From: JACJYC01 sp964558465
Lineage (GTDB): Bacteria; Bacteroidota; Bacteroidia; Chitinophagales; Saprospiraceae
Reading direction: 5' to 3'
Length of the DNA: 64,000 bases
Assembly: GCA_964558465.1 (NCBI GenBank)
Contig: CAZLEF010000013.1
Span: forward strand, 40,058 to 104,057
Numbering within the stretch: the stretch's first letter is position 1; each line of letters begins with the position of its first letter. The position numbers and the translations under genes were made by a program. The notes beneath the pieces are model-generated. The model did not search any database. It was not told where the DNA came from and was given only the letters and a program-made list of their open reading frames with translations. This document shows, one piece after another, positions 39,208 through 48,667 of this stretch.

Positions 39208-42096
39208 TTATTCCAGTACCAATTTCCCTTCCTTTTTCTCTCCATCCTTTTCTGCAATCAGGGTGTAAGACCCTTTGAACAAATAAACCTCGCCGTTCTC
39301 CGCCTTTTTCACCTTGACGGGGCGTTCATCAGGTTTTTTGTCCTTATTTAAGGTTTTATTATACTCAGACAAAATTTTCTCATCAATTTTATAATCATAC
39401 AAAAGATAATTTAAACCCATGTTTACGTCTCTTTCTCCTTCAAAAAGGGTTAATCCATCCGCCGTTCTCACCGTCAACCTGACTTTCCCTTTGGTTTTGC
39501 TGTAGACGGGGATTCTGGTTTCCGGTTTGTTTTCGCCAAAAAATGATTTGCTTCCCCAGCGGGTGCTGTGCCTGGCTTTTTCAAGGGCAAACAAGTGCAG
39601 GTTCTCATCCAGCAGGGCAGGGGAGAGTTGCTGCAGTTCCTTCAGACTGCCGGTATAGAGCGAACGCCCGTGTGTGCCGACGATCAGGTCTTTTTCCCTG
39701 GGGTGAACAACAAGGTCATGGACGGCCACAGCCGGCAAACCGTTGTTCATCAGCATAAAATTTTTGCCCCGGTTCAGGCTGACGTATAGCCCGTGATCCG
39801 TCCCAATATACAGGATGTTTTCATTGTCACTATCCTCTTTAACTACATTTACCGGCTCCAGGGGCAAATCCAGCCCAAGTTGCATCCAGGTCCGGCCATA
39901 ATCTTCTGACACGTATAGATAAGGCGCAAAATCATCCCAGCGGTAACCGTTCAAAGCAACATAAACCCGACCTTCTTTGAACCTGGAGGCCTGAACCCGG
40001 CTCACCCACCTGTTTTCCGGCAATCCTGCACTGATATCGGCCCAGGTAAAACCGCCGTCGCGGCTCACATGGACCAGGCCGTCGTCAGACCCGGTATAGA
40101 GCAGGCCAAACCGCATTGGAGATTCATGGATGGTCGCCAACGTGCCGTAAGGTACATCGCCTTTGAGGCCGCCTTTGGTCAGGTCGCCGGAAATCATGTG
40201 GAAGTCATCGCCTTTGTTGAAAGACCGGTGGAGTTTATTGGACCCCATGTAAAGGATGTCCTGGTTGTGTTCTGACAAATGTACAGGCGACTGCCAGTTC
40301 CACCGGAGTGGGGCTTCCCCCAGTTCATGTTTTGGGGTGATCGGTTTCCGGTCGCCTGTCCGGGTATTGATCCTGAAATAATTGCCGAATTGAAAACCTG
40401 TATAGACCGTTTCATTGTCCCGGGTATCCACTGCCACCTGCATGCCGTCGCCCCCTAAAATGGACTTGTAGGGGTACTGGCCTTCCGTATGCCAGCTGGT
40501 ACCGGCCCGGTAGTTGCCGGGCCCCATCCATACGCCATTATCCTGGAGGCCGCCGTAAACGTTGTAAGGTTTAGCCATATCGGCGGCAATTGCATAAAAC
40601 TGGCCGACAGGAGGCGTATTGCAGGCGATCCAATGCTCGCCGTCGTCGTAGGAAATATTAACCCCTCCGTCGTTGCCCAGGATCAGGTGGCCCGGCCGTT
40701 TGGGGTTCACCCACAGGGCGTGGTGATCGGCGTGAACGTTATCTCCGTTGATGGACTTCCAGTTTTTACCGCCGTCGTCGGAACGCAGAATGGGGACGCC
40801 AAGGGTGTACAATTTATTGGGGTTGTCAGTCGCAACCCGGATTTGGCTGAAATAATACCCGTACGAAAAAACGACGCCGTCCAGAAAATCGGCGTGCGTC
40901 CTGGCCCATTTCCTGCCGTCAGGTTCTGCGCTGTAAATTTCCAGGCCGATCACAGGCGTGTCAAATAAAAGGGAGTTTGCATCTTCTGTATATTCCGCCA
41001 GGTTTTTGACCTGAATTTCACCTTTTTTAACCATTTGTTTGACCTTGGCAGGGTCGTATTTTCTGGGGAAACCATTTCCCCGCAGATAGTCTTCCAATTG
41101 GTAATTGGGCAACTTGTCAAAATCCTCGGGGTTCATGGCTTTTAGCATGTCTTTGGTAAGGATTTCCTCTTCCGGGGTTTCTTTGGGGCGCCTGAAATAA
41201 TTGTCGATGCAGGCCAGAATTTTCTTTTTGCCTTTTGCATCCTTTGAAAGGGCCAGGCCGATCCTGCCCGCGCCTTCGCCTTCAGGAAACCCCGTTTGGG
41301 CGCCTGAGATCAACGCCCAGCTTTCTCCTCCGTTTTTACTCAGGTAAATGCCGCTGCCTGCGCCCGATTCCGTAAAATCCCAGGCCCGCCGGGTGCGCTC
41401 CCAGGTTGCTGCATACAAAATATTGGGATTGTCCGGATCGACGACCAGATCTACCGCGCCGGCATTGTCGCTGACAAACAAGGTTTTTTTCCAGGTTTTG
41501 CCGCCGTCGGTTGTTTTATAAACCCCGCGTTCCGGGTTGGGGGAGTACAAGTGGCCCAAAACAGCTACCCAAACGGTATTCGGGTCGGTGGGGTGCATAA
41601 CAATTCTTCCGATATGATGGCTTTCGCCCAGGCCGAGGTGTTGCCAGGTTTTGCCGCCGTCCGTGCTTTTAAACATCCCCGTGCCGGCATAGGAAGACCG
41701 GCTGGAGTTGACTTCTCCCGAACCCAGCCAGATGATATTCCGGTTCCAGTTGACGGCAATGTCGCCGATGGTCATCACCATCTCCCGGTCAAACAGGGGT
41801 TTGAAAGAAATCCCGTTGTCTTCGGTTTTCCAAAGCCCGCCTGAGGCATAAGCAACATAAAAATGGGATGGATCCTTTTCCCATACCTCCAGGTCGGTTA
41901 CACGGCCGCTCTGGACGCTTGGCCCGATGGAACGGAATTCAACCCCATTGACGATGGACACAGCCTCAAGCGCTTTCCGCTGCTCGAAACTTTTGATCCG
42001 CGCGTCTGCAGCCGTAAAAGGCGGTTGCACCGGTTGCTGGGAAAACCCTGCAAAGGAAAGAGATGCCAATAGACAGGCAAGTGAAAGTCTGGTCAT
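39208..42096 (-). CDS. Secreted sortilin/VPS10-like beta-propeller protein (BNR/Asp-box repeats)
   Basis: The 962-residue protein has a signal peptide (MTRLSLACLLASLSFAGFSQ). It carries many Asp-box repeats such as FKSTDGGKTW, YKTTDGGKTW, YLSKNGGESW, LRSDDGGKNW and YVSEDYGRTW, which build one or two large beta-propellers of the sortilin/photosystem-stability-factor/xyloglucanase type. A C-terminal region of about 130 residues is not propeller-like. Annotation pipelines often call these glycosyl hydrolases, but I see no proof of catalysis. The in-frame ATG at 42120 adds eight residues before the signal peptide, so 42096 is preferred. It lies in a leftward run with ridA upstream (57 bp) and the AraC regulator downstream (26 bp). 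Confidence 0.88.
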   Translation of the reverse strand: MTRLSLACLLASLSFAGFSQQPVQPPFTAADARIKSFEQRKALEAVSIVNGVEFRSIGPSVQSGRVTDLEVWEKDPSHFYVAYASGGLWKTEDNGISFKPLFDREMVMTIGDIAVNWNRNIIWLGSGEVNSSRSSYAGTGMFKSTDGGKTWQHLGLGESHHIGRIVMHPTDPNTVWVAVLGHLYSPNPERGVYKTTDGGKTWKKTLFVSDNAGAVDLVVDPDNPNILYAATWERTRRAWDFTESGAGSGIYLSKNGGESWALISGAQTGFPEGEGAGRIGLALSKDAKGKKKILACIDNYFRRPKETPEEEILTKDMLKAMNPEDFDKLPNYQLEDYLRGNGFPRKYDPAKVKQMVKKGEIQVKNLAEYTEDANSLLFDTPVIGLEIYSAEPDGRKWARTHADFLDGVVFSYGYYFSQIRVATDNPNKLYTLGVPILRSDDGGKNWKSINGDNVHADHHALWVNPKRPGHLILGNDGGVNISYDDGEHWIACNTPPVGQFYAIAADMAKPYNVYGGLQDNGVWMGPGNYRAGTSWHTEGQYPYKSILGGDGMQVAVDTRDNETVYTGFQFGNYFRINTRTGDRKPITPKHELGEAPLRWNWQSPVHLSEHNQDILYMGSNKLHRSFNKGDDFHMISGDLTKGGLKGDVPYGTLATIHESPMRFGLLYTGSDDGLVHVSRDGGFTWADISAGLPENRWVSRVQASRFKEGRVYVALNGYRWDDFAPYLYVSEDYGRTWMQLGLDLPLEPVNVVKEDSDNENILYIGTDHGLYVSLNRGKNFMLMNNGLPAVAVHDLVVHPREKDLIVGTHGRSLYTGSLKELQQLSPALLDENLHLFALEKARHSTRWGSKSFFGENKPETRIPVYSKTKGKVRLTVRTADGLTLFEGERDVNMGLNYLLYDYKIDEKILSEYNKTLNKDKKPDERPVKVKKAENGEVYLFKGSYTLIAEKDGEKKEGKLVLE

Positions 42097-42153
42097 TTTC
42101 GCTTGTTTTGAAGGATACATTGCCGTAAAAATACCTGAAATTGAACAGGAAGC

Positions 42154-42543
42154 CTATCTGGATGAGGCTTTTTTTGCGGCGACGGCTTCAATTTCGATCA
42201 AAAAACCGTGGTGGAGGGTTTTGATCGGGACGATGGCGCGGGCGGGTGTATGGTCGCCAAAAATGCCGGCATAAACCTGGTTGACCCGGCTCCATAGTTC
42301 AATATCTGCAATATAGACGGTGGTTTTCAGGATGGTGGAAAGGTCCCCGCCTGCAGCCAGTACGATCTCAACGACATTCTGTATGGCCACCCCGGCCTGT
42401 TCTTCTATCGGCCCCAGCACTTTTTCACCGGTATGCGGCCGGATGGGCAACTGCCCTGAAACAAAAATGAGATCATGGTGTACAACGGCCTGCGAATAGT
42501 GGCCGCCCGGCGACGGCGCTTCCGGTGTGAATATCCTCTCCAT
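42154..42543 (-). CDS. RidA-family enamine/imine deaminase
   Basis: The 129-residue protein of the YjgF/YER057c/RidA family has SQAVVHHDLIFVSGQLP, the conserved Arg in TPARAIVP and the C-terminal IEIEAVA with the conserved Glu. RidA hydrolyses reactive 2-aminoacrylate and related enamines formed by PLP enzymes; close relatives have other imine substrates. The start codon overlaps the stop of the upstream CorC/HlyC-type gene (TGATG), so the two are translationally coupled. Confidence 0.93.
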   Translation of the reverse strand: MERIFTPEAPSPGGHYSQAVVHHDLIFVSGQLPIRPHTGEKVLGPIEEQAGVAIQNVVEIVLAAGGDLSTILKTTVYIADIELWSRVNQVYAGIFGDHTPARAIVPIKTLHHGFLIEIEAVAAKKASSR

Positions 42544-43841
42544 CAGGGTGTCGGCGAGTTCATTAATTGAATTTCAACCACTTCCGGGCTGGCCTTGTCC
42601 ATTTTTACGATCTTCATTTTATATTTCCCTACTTCCATCTCCTGGCCGTTTTCCGGCAACATATCCAGCGTATCCAGGATCAGGCCCGAGAGGGTGGAGT
42701 AATTGAAACCCAAAGGCAACGGCTGCGGCAAAAATTCATTGATCTCCTCCAGTGCATTTTGTGCCTGGATGCGATAAACGTTCTCGCTGATCTCTTCCAC
42801 CAGCGGCAGTTCTTCATCGTATTCGTCCTGGATTTCACCGACCAGTTCTTCCAGGATGTCCTCAAGTGTCAATATCCCGATCGTACCGCCAAATTCGTTG
42901 ATCACCACGGCCATCTGTGCGTGTTCTTTCTGGAAAGTACGCAAAACCTTGAAGATCTTTTTGCCGGAAGGAATGATCAAAACCGGGCGTAAAATATCCT
43001 GAAGGCCTTTTTGAGGGTCGTTCAGCAACAGATTCAAAAGGTCTTTGGTCAGCACAAATCCCTTGATATGGTCAATATTGCCTTCGTAAACCGGATATCG
43101 GGAATAGCCATCCTCGACCGCCTGCCGGGCAGCTTCTTTGATAGGGGTATTGATCTCGATGGCTACGATCTGGGTGCGTGGCTTCAATACTTGCCGGACC
43201 AGCCGGTTGTCAAAATCAAAAACGTTCTGGATCAGTTCTCTTTCGGATTCCTGTATTCCGCCGCCTTCTGCGCTTTCCGCAATGATCAGTTTGAGTTCTT
43301 CTTCGGAGTGGATCTCGCTGTGTGGAACCGGCACTATGCCCATCATTTTCAGCAGGAATGTTGCAAATCCATTCAACATCCAGATAAATGGTTTGAATAC
43401 GATATAGAAAAACCGCAGCGGCGTCGACAAGGAAAGGGTGGTTTGGGTGGGATAACGGATCGCCAGGGATTTTGGCGCCAGCTCTCCAAAAACGATATGC
43501 AGCACTGTGATGAACGCAAATGAAATCGGAAGCGCGATGCTGTGGGCAACCGTCTCGTCAAGTTGCAGACCCAGCCCGTGGAAAATAGCCAGAATGATCT
43601 TGGAAACCACCCCTTCTCCGATCCAGCCGAGGCCGAGGCTGGCCAGGGTGATGCCCAATTGAGTGGCAGCGAGGTATCCGTCGAGATTATCGACCACTGT
43701 TTTGGCCATCCGGGCCGAAAAACTTTGCCCGGACCTGATCTGGATCTGCGAGATCCGGACTTTTACAATAGCAAACTCAGCCGCTACAAAAAATCCGTTC
43801 AGCAGCACCAGGAACAGGGTCAATAAAATGTTCAGTAACAT
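42543..43841 (-). CDS. CNNM/CBS/CorC-HlyC-type membrane protein (hemolysin-family, likely ion transport)
   Basis: The 432-residue protein has a DUF21/CNNM membrane domain (about residues 1-190, with FFVAAEFAIVKVR and GELAPKSLAIRYP), a CBS pair (about 205-325, with LKPRTQIVAIE and ARQAVEDGYSRYPVYEG) and a CorC_HlyC domain (about 345-425). Such proteins are annotated as hemolysins, but the better-studied relatives handle Mg2+ or Co2+ efflux or resistance. The gene lies 15 bp downstream of the pyruvate dehydrogenase E2 gene and overlaps ridA by one base. Confidence 0.93.
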   Translation of the reverse strand: MLLNILLTLFLVLLNGFFVAAEFAIVKVRISQIQIRSGQSFSARMAKTVVDNLDGYLAATQLGITLASLGLGWIGEGVVSKIILAIFHGLGLQLDETVAHSIALPISFAFITVLHIVFGELAPKSLAIRYPTQTTLSLSTPLRFFYIVFKPFIWMLNGFATFLLKMMGIVPVPHSEIHSEEELKLIIAESAEGGGIQESERELIQNVFDFDNRLVRQVLKPRTQIVAIEINTPIKEAARQAVEDGYSRYPVYEGNIDHIKGFVLTKDLLNLLLNDPQKGLQDILRPVLIIPSGKKIFKVLRTFQKEHAQMAVVINEFGGTIGILTLEDILEELVGEIQDEYDEELPLVEEISENVYRIQAQNALEEINEFLPQPLPLGFNYSTLSGLILDTLDMLPENGQEMEVGKYKMKIVKMDKASPEVVEIQLMNSPTP

Positions 43842-43856
43842 AAAGTTGCGCCGTTA

Positions 43857-45152
43857 TCAGACCAATAGCCGAATCGGCTCTTCCAATATGGATTTTAATG
43901 TTTGCAAAAATTGGGCGCCGGTTGCTCCGTCTACTACCCGGTGATCGCAGGACAAAGTCAGTTTCATCATATTGCCGACCACGATCTGGCCGTCTTTTAC
44001 GATTGGTTTCTCGATAATGCTGCCGATGGCCAAAATGCAACTATCCGGCGGATTGATAATCGCCGTAAACTCTTCGATGCCAAACATCCCGAGGTTGGAA
44101 ATGGTGAAGGTATTGCCCTGCATTTCTTCCGGCTGCAGTTTTTTCTCTTTTGCTTTGCCCGCCAAAACCTTGACCTCGTTATTGATCTGCGACAAGGTTT
44201 TGATATCGGTATAACGGATCACAGGAACCAGCAATCCTTCCTCAACGGCTACCGCAACACCCACATGGATGTCCTTGTTGCGCCGGATCTTGTCGCCCAT
44301 CCAGCTCGAATTGATGGCAGGGTGCTGGCGCAATGCCGCTGCGGCTGCCTTGATCACCAGATCATTGAAAGAAAGTTTAGTTGGAGACACCTCATTCAGG
44401 CGCTGGCGCAATTGCACGGCCTTGTCCATGTTGATCTCCATGGTCAGGTAGAAATGCGGCGCCGAGAATTTGCTCTCACCCAGGCGGCGGGCAATGGTCT
44501 TGCGCATCTGGCTGAGCGGAAAGTCCTCATAGCTGGCTTCGCCGCCTCCATATACAAACGGGGTAACAGCCGGGCCGGGTTTGGACGCCGCAGGCGCAGG
44601 AGGCGGTGTTTCAGCCACTTTGGGGGCCGGCGCAGATTTTTTGGCATCGATCGCCGCTTCCACATCCTTGCGGATCACCCTGCCAAAATCGCCGCTGCCG
44701 GCCAACTGACTGAGGTCGATGCCCTCTTCTTTGGCCATGGTTTTGGCGAGCGGAGAGGCTTTGATCCGTTTGTCTTCTTCTTTTGAGGCAGAACCGTTTC
44801 CTGTCGCCTGGTTGTGAGACGCCGGCTCGGGTGCTGCCGGTGCAGCAGGCGCCGCGGCTTCAGCCGGAACGGACCCACCTTTGGCAGAGCCGGAGATGAG
44901 CGCTTTCCAGTCTTCGCCCGGGGCGCCGATCACGGCAATGACGCCGTCGATGGGTACGGGGCCTTCCTTCACGGCTATATGCAATAAGGTGCCTTCAACA
45001 TAGCTGTCCAACTCCATGGTGGCTTTGTCGGTCTCCACTTCCGCCAGGGTCTCGCCCGGCTCGACCGTATCGCCCTCCTTTTTCAACCAACTGACGATAT
45101 TGCCTTCTTCCATGGTGTCGCTCATGCGGGGCATGCGGATCACTTCTGCCAT
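43857..45152 (-). CDS. Pyruvate dehydrogenase E2, dihydrolipoamide acetyltransferase
   Basis: The 431-residue protein has a single N-terminal lipoyl domain (lipoyl lysine in VETDKATMELD, about residue 43), an Ala/Pro linker, a peripheral subunit-binding domain (IKASPLAKTMAKEEGIDLSQ, GSGDFGRVIRKDV), a second Ala/Pro linker and the catalytic core ending in SCDHRVVDGATGAQFL, with the catalytic His and Asp. It moves acetyl groups to CoA in the pyruvate dehydrogenase complex. The IRMPRMSDTMEEG start is typical of pyruvate rather than 2-oxoglutarate E2 forms. E1 and E3 genes are not in the window. It heads a leftward gene run. Confidence 0.94.
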   Translation of the reverse strand: MAEVIRMPRMSDTMEEGNIVSWLKKEGDTVEPGETLAEVETDKATMELDSYVEGTLLHIAVKEGPVPIDGVIAVIGAPGEDWKALISGSAKGGSVPAEAAAPAAPAAPEPASHNQATGNGSASKEEDKRIKASPLAKTMAKEEGIDLSQLAGSGDFGRVIRKDVEAAIDAKKSAPAPKVAETPPPAPAASKPGPAVTPFVYGGGEASYEDFPLSQMRKTIARRLGESKFSAPHFYLTMEINMDKAVQLRQRLNEVSPTKLSFNDLVIKAAAAALRQHPAINSSWMGDKIRRNKDIHVGVAVAVEEGLLVPVIRYTDIKTLSQINNEVKVLAGKAKEKKLQPEEMQGNTFTISNLGMFGIEEFTAIINPPDSCILAIGSIIEKPIVKDGQIVVGNMMKLTLSCDHRVVDGATGAQFLQTLKSILEEPIRLLV

Positions 45153-45320
45153 AAATCCTTGTGTTTTTCGTTGTTCTTGAATAATCCTGCGGGCAAAAAT
45201 GCGATATTTTCAGCAATTTTCCACTTTAAATGTTTCAGGATCTTCCGGGTTTCCCGATATGGGCGCCTTTCGCGTTAAAACCTCGCAGGTCTGTATCGCC
45301 TATATTTAAAGGCCTTTTGC

Positions 45321-45328
45321 TATTTTTG
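45321..45328 (+). promoter_or_regulatory. -7 element giving a probably leaderless recR mRNA
   Basis: TATTTTTG matches TAnnTTTG and ends only 4 bp before the recR ATG at 45333. With the usual 4-7 bp from the element to the start site, the transcript would begin at or next to the ATG. No standard -33 TTTG is visible. Confidence 0.5.
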
Positions 45329-45332
45329 CAAC

Positions 45333-45950
45333 ATGAATCTTTCCTCCAAACTTCTTGAGCAGGCGGTCGAGGCGTTCTCGACATTGCCCGGCATCGGCCG
45401 CAAAACCGCCTTGCGACTGGCGCTTCACCTGGTCCGGCAACCGGTTGAACAATCCGAACAGTTTTCCGAGGCATTGCTGCAAATGCGCCGGAATATCAAA
45501 TACTGCACGGTCTGCCACAACCTTTCCGACCATGCGGTTTGCGCCATTTGCTCGGATAAACGCCGCGACGACGGCCTGGTTTGCGTCGTGGAAACCATTC
45601 GCGACGTAATGGCCATCGAAGATACCAACCAGTACCAGGGGCTCTACCATGTCCTGGGCGGCATCATCTCACCCATCGAGGGCATCGGCCCTTCCGACCT
45701 GAGCATCGATGCACTCATCGACCGGGTGCAGACCGGCGGCATCCGCGAACTCATCATGGCCATCAGCCCGACCATCGAGGGCGAGACCACCATCTTTTAT
45801 ATCGCTAAAAAACTGCGGGAGCGAAAACTGGACGTCCAACTCAGTGCGATCGCAAGGGGCGTCGCTTTCGGCGGTGAACTGGAATACACGGATGAATTGA
45901 CCCTGGGCAGGTCGATCGTGACGCGGGTGGCTTATCAGGTGAAAGATTAA
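45333..45950 (+). CDS. recR: Recombination protein RecR
   Basis: The 205-residue protein has a helix-hairpin-helix N-terminus (AFSTLPGIGRKTALRLALHL), the four-cysteine zinc motif (YCTVCHNLSDHAVCAICSD) and a Toprim domain (LVCVVETIRDVMAIE, YHVLGGIISPIEGIGPSDL). It loads RecA with RecO/RecF on gapped DNA. Length and motifs are normal. It is divergent from the E2 gene with 180 bp between starts. The NTPase gene follows after 14 bp on the same strand, close enough for cotranscription. Confidence 0.97.
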   Translation: MNLSSKLLEQAVEAFSTLPGIGRKTALRLALHLVRQPVEQSEQFSEALLQMRRNIKYCTVCHNLSDHAVCAICSDKRRDDGLVCVVETIRDVMAIEDTNQYQGLYHVLGGIISPIEGIGPSDLSIDALIDRVQTGGIRELIMAISPTIEGETTIFYIAKKLRERKLDVQLSAIARGVAFGGELEYTDELTLGRSIVTRVAYQVKD

Positions 45951-45964
45951 ATAAATCAAACCCC

Positions 45965-48659
45965 ATGTCAAAAGAACGTAAAACACTAAAGGACCGGCTT
46001 CAGCGCAAGCGCGATGATAATTTTGTCGGTCGCGAACAGCAACTCTTGTTATTTCAACAAAATTTGGAACGCGGCCCTGAACATTCAGCGTTTTATAACA
46101 TCTTTAATATACATGGGCAAGGAGGAGTCGGTAAAAGTACCCTTGTTAAAAGATACCTTGAAATAGCAAAAAATCAAAACGCGCTGATTGGCTATACAGA
46201 TGAAGGCGTTCGTTCGGTTGTGGAGTGGTTGGGAAGTATTTCAAAACAATTGAAAGAACAGGGGGTGCCCCTGGAAAAATTTGACAAATCCCTTAAAGTT
46301 TACCGCCAGCAAAAGCAACAACTGGAGGCTGACCCGGACGCGCCTAAAGGAACGCTTTCTTTTTTTGCCAAAACCTTGACAAAAGGAGGTTTAAAAGCAA
46401 TCCGACGGATACCCGGCACGGAGGTCGCCATGGAATTCATTGATGATGAAGGAATTGCAAATCAGGTGGGAGAATGGACAGCGTTTGTCCGCAAAAAAAT
46501 CACCAACCGGGATGAAGTGCAATTGGTCATCGAACCGGAAACGGTGCTTACCCCCTTGTTTTTGGATGATCTTTTCGAATTTGCAAACAAACAACCCATT
46601 TGTTTTTGTGTGGACACCTACGAGGTCACCGGAATCTTTATGGACGGGTGGCTCCGGCGCCTTTTAAATGGAGATTATGGCGATGTGCCTGAAAACCTCC
46701 TGCTCCTGATTGCCGGTCGTGACGAACTGGACCCCAACGGGTGGACTGATTTTAGCAGCCTTCTCCAGGTGATCCCTTTAAAAGAATTTACCGAAGAGGA
46801 GGCCAAAAGGTATCTGGAACTGCGTCAAATTGTCGATACTGAACTTGTAAAATCTATTCTTCATATTTCCGGCAGGCTGCCTGTTTTGCTGACGGCGCTT
46901 GCCGAAATTGCTCCGCGATCTGCTGATGAGATTGGCGATGTAAGCGATACGGCTGTCGAGCGATTTTTGAAATGGGTGGATGACCCCATCCGTCGCAAGG
47001 CAGCTCTTGCCGCTGCAATACCGCGTCGCCTGAACCAGGATATTTTAGCGGTACTTGCTCCGGAAGCTGACCCCGGTGAATTATTCAATTGGCTCTGCAA
47101 GATGCCTTTTGTCCAGGTGCGGGGCGAGCATTGGGTTTATCACCCGATCGTGAGAGAACTGATGCTTACCTACAAACGCCGGCTTTCCCCCGCAATTTGG
47201 GAGGATTTACATGAAAGGATGGCAAAATTTTATGAATCAAAACAACAAGGTTTGGACATCGAAGACCGGATAAACGGCTTTAAAGATGGGCTTTGGAAAG
47301 ACTTGACTTTAGAGATCACCTACCATAAACTGGAAGCTCAACCCAATAAGTATTTGACCACTGCGATAAATGATTTTATCCTCGCCTGGCAGGAGCTTGA
47401 GGCTGAATCTTTGAGAGAATGGGCACTGGTTTTTCCGATTCGATTAACCCATGATAACAAGGAATCCTGGCAGTCTTTAATCGAAAAAGCAGTTTCAGGA
47501 TACATTAATGGCAAGTATGAATTAACGGTAACCTGTTTCCAAGGGATAACCGCTTTATTGCCTGATAATCATCTTGGATGGAAAATCCTCGGCAATGCAT
47601 GGCACCGTAAAGAAGACTACGACAAAGCCCTCGAAAACTACCAGAAAGCGATCGACTTGAAACCCGATGAACCCGATTATTGGAACTTGGTCGGCGCTGC
47701 ATGGTACCGTAAAAAAGACTACGACAAAGCCATCGAAAACTACCAAAAAGCGATCGATCTGAAACCCGATGACCNNNNNNNNNNNNNNNNNNNNNNNNNN
47801 NNNNNNNNNNNNNNNNNNNNNNNNNNNNNNNNNNNNNNNNNNNNNNNNNNNNNNNNNNNNNNNNNNNNNNNNNNACCAAAAAGCGATCGATCTGAAACCC
47901 GATGACCCCGTTTATTGGAACAATATCGGTAATGCCTGGTACGGTAAAGCAGACTACGACAAAGCCATCGAATACTACCAGAAAGCAATTGACCTGAAAC
48001 CCGATGACCCCGTTTATTGGAATAATACCGGCAATGCCTGGTACAATAAAGGAGAGTACGACAAAGCCATTGAATCCTACCAAAAAGCGATCGATCTGAA
48101 ACCCGATGACCCCGGTTATTGGAATAATACCGGCTATGCCTGGTATCGTAAAGAAGACTACGACAAAGCCATCGAATCCTACCAGAAAGCAATTGACCTG
48201 AAACCAGATAACCCCATTTATTGGAATAATATCGGCGATGCCTGCCGGCAAAAAGGGGATTATTCAAAAGCACATTTTTACCACAATAAATCCCTGGAAA
48301 TAAAACCTGATTATTACAGGGCTCTTGGAAGTATTGCTCAGACGAGTCTCAAAGAAGGGAATTTGCTGTTGGCAGAAGAATGCGCTAAAAGAGAAGTTGA
48401 AAAGACTGAACTTAAAAACCGCTCATATCCGTTATTAAGACTCACAACTGTCCTGCTTGCCCAGGGTGATCAGGAAAAAGCATTTAAAAAATTAAAAGAA
48501 GCGGTGTTGTGCAGTCCAAATAAAAGTGAATTTTTCAAAAATGCAGCGGATTATTGGGAGTATCTGGAATCCTATGCAATTACCAAACCTGAATTTCTAT
48601 CGTTTTTGGAAAAAGTAAGGATGAGTGGAGAAGAAAATAATGAACGGAATAAAGGGTAG
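45965..48659 (+). CDS. STAND-type NTPase with C-terminal TPR array (interrupted by assembly gap)
   Basis: This is one gene split by a 100-N gap. The N-terminal part has DDNFVGREQQLLLFQQNL, Walker A G51-QGGVGKST, a Walker B-like hydrophobic strand ending in D-T-Y-E (about residues 211-218), LLLLIAGRDEL as sensor and a winged-helix-like region (about 330-420). This is the architecture of STAND signalling NTPases. From about residue 535 come 34-residue TPR units (YWNNIGNAWY, DYDKAIEYYQKAIDLKPDD), at least seven visible, then a helical tail. The frames on the two sides of the gap differ, but a 100-N spacer is a placeholder and does not indicate a frameshift. STAND-TPR proteins act as sensors in regulation or anti-phage defence; there is no recognisable effector domain, so the role is open. 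Confidence 0.85.
47570..48314 (+). repeat. Tandem 102-bp repeats encoding TPR units
   Basis: Units of 102 bp run at 47570-47671, 47672-47773, then across the gap, then 47907-48008, 48009-48110, 48111-48212 and a diverged 48213-48314. Adjacent units alternate between two sequence types at their end (AAAAAGCGATCGATCTG and AGAAAGCAATTGACCTG), which points to amplification of a 204-bp double unit. The array is long and similar enough to break short-read assembly. Confidence 0.9.
47775..47874. other. Assembly gap of 100 N inside the TPR array
   Basis: The gap is exactly 100 N, a conventional placeholder of unknown length. From the 102-bp period of the flanking repeats, the missing length should be 69 + 102k bp. 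If the two-type alternation holds it should be 171 + 204k bp, since the unit before and the partial unit after the gap are the same type. Confidence 0.97.
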
Positions 48660-48667
48660 GGGCAATT

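Noticed and set aside
39208..42096. Glycoside hydrolase assignment
   Set aside because: Asp-box repeats alone define a propeller fold; no catalytic residue pair could be shown.
47570..48314. Regular direct repeats considered as a CRISPR array
   Set aside because: The 102-bp units are contiguous, stay in frame and encode TPR motifs; there are no spacers and no cas genes.
45965..48659. Defence island around the STAND-TPR gene
   Set aside because: Neighbours are recR and a LytTR two-component pair, with no effector, restriction, toxin or mobile-element genes; a defence role stays only a possibility for the single gene.
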